Positions 7,635 to 9,168 of a DNA stretch of 9,168 nt are shown here, one piece after another. A model generated the notes under the pieces. That model did not search any database. It was not told the origin of the DNA and saw only the letters and a list, made by a program, of their open reading frames with translations. Both the position numbers and the translations under genes were made by a program. The first letter of the stretch is position 1. The number at the start of each line of letters is the position of its first letter. The stretch is from Candidatus Thalassarchaeaceae archaeon (GTDB taxonomy: Archaea; Thermoplasmatota; Poseidoniia; Poseidoniales; Thalassarchaeaceae): NCBI GenBank assembly GCA_013329905.1, contig DUJH01000054.1, positions 10,996-20,163 on the forward strand, in the 5' to 3' direction.

Positions 7635-8414
7635 ATGACCGGCGACCCAGCCTCTGAGGTATTCACCACCCTCGGTTGGGACGGTGGCGAGCGTCTGATG
7701 GCACCAGACCTACATTTTGCCCGCCTGCACCGTCACGCTCGTAGACTGGGTATCACGCTGCCCGAGGGCATCGAGGGCAGAATATTCGATGCACTGGCTG
7801 AAGCCGAAATTCCGGGTGAGCCGACGGTTGGCCCCAATCAAGCTCCTTTTCTCGTCATGATTGGAATATCTCAGAGTGGAGAGGTCAACATTGTGCCTCG
7901 ATTGAACACGCCTTGGCCGGCACGAATGAGTGCCATCAGCCTCGCTGCACCAACATGGTCCGGCGAGGTCCGCGGCACTAAACACGGGGATTGGCAGCCT
8001 TACATCGACGCGCGCAAGGCTGCAGTTGCGCACGGAGCCGATATGGCGCTGCTTTTCGACGATGATTGCCTCGTCGATGGTGATCGCTGTATGCCGGTTC
8101 TACTCGACGCCGACGGCGTCGCTTACCATCCTAAGCCAAGTCAAGGGGCTCTAGATTCTATCACTCTCGTTCAGATTAGGAAAGGAGTCGAGGCGGCTGG
8201 AATCCCCGTTCGGGAGGCGAGACTTACGCTGCCGTTGATTCTACGCGCCTCGGAGATGATAGTACTAGGTAGTGGAATGGGTGTTCAAGCGCTAGCCAGC
8301 ATAGATGGAAGAGTGATTGGCAAGGCCCGTGGTAGGCTCTTTGAGGCAGCGGATGCGGCTTGGGTTGAGCGGCTTGAAAACGCTTGGCTGAGCCGTGATG
8401 AGGTGAGAGTTTGA
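7635..8414 (+). CDS. pabC: Class IV PLP-dependent aminotransferase-fold enzyme, probable 4-amino-4-deoxychorismate lyase
   Basis: The 259-residue product is the usual length for class IV (fold type IV) enzymes; E. coli PabC has 269. The family layout is visible: an N-terminal VFTTLGWDGG strand like the FETLRV segment of relatives; HFARLHRHARRLGI (27-40) matching the HxxRLxxSAxxLG helix with R30 as the conserved arginine; the expected PLP-binding Lys at K116 in VRGTKHGDWQPY; and a C-terminal SEMIVLGSGMGVQALASIDGRVIG (206-229) matching the substrate/phosphate-side loop. The lyase would convert aminodeoxychorismate to p-aminobenzoate and pyruvate. That role is favoured over branched-chain or D-amino-acid transaminases mainly because pabB follows with overlap. 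Oddity: the usual E-G-x-x-S-N motif about 32 residues after the lysine reads DGDRCM (148-153), so Glu is Asp and Asn is Met. ATG 7635 is the only start after the in-frame TGA at 7608; GAGGT at 7628-7632 is unusually close to it. Class IV membership is firm, lyase activity less so. Confidence 0.82.
   Translation: MTGDPASEVFTTLGWDGGERLMAPDLHFARLHRHARRLGITLPEGIEGRIFDALAEAEIPGEPTVGPNQAPFLVMIGISQSGEVNIVPRLNTPWPARMSAISLAAPTWSGEVRGTKHGDWQPYIDARKAAVAHGADMALLFDDDCLVDGDRCMPVLLDADGVAYHPKPSQGALDSITLVQIRKGVEAAGIPVREARLTLPLILRASEMIVLGSGMGVQALASIDGRVIGKARGRLFEAADAAWVERLENAWLSRDEVRV
8400..8406 (+). promoter_or_regulatory. Shine-Dalgarno sequence for pabB, inside the 3' end of the upstream gene
   Basis: GAGGTGA lies four bases before the TTG at 8411 and is strongly complementary to the 3' end of 16S rRNA. 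It decides the start: the pabB frame has a TGA at 8399-8401 just upstream, TTG 8411 is the first possible start after it, and the next ATG/GTG codons in frame come only after the conserved LLLHSG segment. Confidence 0.7.
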
Positions 8415-9168
8415 AGGTTGTAACCCGTCAATTTCCGACGCCACAAAGCGATACTCTTCTGCGCATTTTGGCCCACAGGCCTCGCAATCAAGACGAACTC
8501 CTTCTGCACTCGGGGGGCCCGGTGACCGACCTCTCCGGACACTCGATGCTACCTGCGTTAGATAGTCTGAGGTTCCTGTTTTTCGAGCCGTGGGGAGTTG
8601 AGCACAGTGACGGCTCGGCCCTTGCTGGAGAGGTGATTTTGGGTTCTCCCCCTCCACTAGTTTTGGTTCGCCAGCGGATGGTTGATGGCCGCTGGATAAG
8701 TGAGGAGGAGACTCGGCCAGCGAGCCTCGATGAGGCACTGAGTGAAATTTCTGAACATGAGGTGATTGTTCAGGCCTCCGCGGCTTCTTCAATTCCGGTC
8801 ACGCCAGGTGGATTCGCTGGGCTGCTCGGCTATGATCTCGGTCGTTGGTCGAACCCGGTTCGACTTGCTCACACCCCCGCTCCCGGTACTTTACTGGGTG
8901 TACTATGGCGCTGTGATGCTTGGTGGGTAGACGAGCGCGCGAGTGGGGAATTGCGATTGATTGCGCTCGAAGGGCATGATTGGCTGGATGATGAGTTACC
9001 CGTTCTTGCTCCTGTAGAGAGTCCAGGTCGACCCGAGTCTCGGGTCCCTGAGAGTGAGAGTGATTCTGAACACGCTCGCAAGGTCGAACAGATCCGCGAC
9101 TCGATTCGCGGCGGTCATCTGTATCAGGTGAATTACGGCCGCCGCTGGCAATCAGAGATGCATGGTCA
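8411..9168 (+). CDS. pabB: Aminodeoxychorismate synthase component I (chorismate-binding subunit), 3' partial
   Basis: The frame starts at TTG 8411, overlaps the aminotransferase stop by three bases (TTGA arrangement), and is open to the window end (252 full codons; family members have about 450). It belongs to the anthranilate/aminodeoxychorismate synthase component I family. Recognisable parts are LLLHSGG (30-36), matching the LLHSG segment of E. coli PabB; GGFAGLLGYDLGRW (133-146), matching the GGxxGYLSYD region before the catalytic domain; and HARKVEQIRDSIRGGHLYQVNYGRRW split across 221-246, the classic I-x-x-G-x-x-Y-Q-V-N entry to the chorismate-binding domain. With a PabA-type glutaminase it would aminate chorismate to 4-amino-4-deoxychorismate. 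The chorismate and Mg-binding C-terminal half lies outside the window, so PabB versus TrpE rests on the N-terminal similarity and the adjacent pabC-like gene. The overlap and internal Shine-Dalgarno indicate translational coupling with that gene. Confidence 0.85.
   Translation, partial: MKVVTRQFPTPQSDTLLRILAHRPRNQDELLLHSGGPVTDLSGHSMLPALDSLRFLFFEPWGVEHSDGSALAGEVILGSPPPLVLVRQRMVDGRWISEEETRPASLDEALSEISEHEVIVQASAASSIPVTPGGFAGLLGYDLGRWSNPVRLAHTPAPGTLLGVLWRCDAWWVDERASGELRLIALEGHDWLDDELPVLAPVESPGRPESRVPESESDSEHARKVEQIRDSIRGGHLYQVNYGRRWQSEMHG

Noticed and set aside
6999..7669. Several minus-strand open frames rich in Ser and Arg opposite the acidic tail
   Set aside because: Asp/Glu-rich codons on the + strand automatically give long Ser/Arg-rich open frames on the other strand.
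7635..8414. Branched-chain amino acid or D-amino acid transaminase identity
   Set aside because: Cannot be excluded by fold, but the short length and overlapping pabB neighbour favour ADC lyase.
8292..8792. Minus-strand open frame of 166 residues over the pabC-pabB junction
   Set aside because: Antisense to two recognisable enzymes; the sequence is rich in Pro, Ser and Arg without any recognisable motif.

Overview
The window is a gene-dense stretch with every recognisable gene on the + strand and no intergenic gap above 44 bases. The first ~7.6 kb encode one very large surface protein that is open at the 5' window edge and broken by a single +1 frame change near 3811-3835. Two short metabolic genes follow: a class IV PLP-dependent aminotransferase, and an overlapping gene for the chorismate-using subunit of aminodeoxychorismate (pABA) synthase, cut by the 3' edge. 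No RNA genes, mobile elements, CRISPR arrays or nucleotide-level repeats were seen.

Organism (inference): an uncultivated planktonic euryarchaeon of the Marine Group II / Poseidoniales type is my best guess. The reasons are the giant beta-propeller plus fibronectin-III ectodomain with many N-x-S/T sequons, a single C-terminal membrane anchor with a very acidic cytoplasmic tail, acidic proteins overall, and tightly packed genes. No marker gene in the window proves this, and a bacterial origin cannot be excluded.

Layout. 3-~3825: about 28 propeller blades in frame 3. ~3811-3835: frame change. 3826-~4461: the last four or so blades in frame 1. 4462-4893: an unassigned beta-rich domain. 4894-7029: six FN3-like domains, three of them with paired cysteines. 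7111-7173: transmembrane helix. 7174-7587: acidic tail. 7635-8414: aminotransferase (pabC-like). 8411-9168: pabB, starting at a TTG codon that overlaps the previous stop codon and is preceded by a good Shine-Dalgarno sequence.

The two metabolic genes plausibly form a translationally coupled unit making p-aminobenzoate from chorismate: PabB with a PabA-type amidotransferase makes aminodeoxychorismate, and the PabC-like lyase releases pABA and pyruvate. The surface protein has no evident functional link to them. I did not find a convincing new multi-gene system. The points most worth checking are the frame change, the altered catalytic motif of the aminotransferase, the unassigned domain between propellers and FN3 repeats, and the acidic tail.
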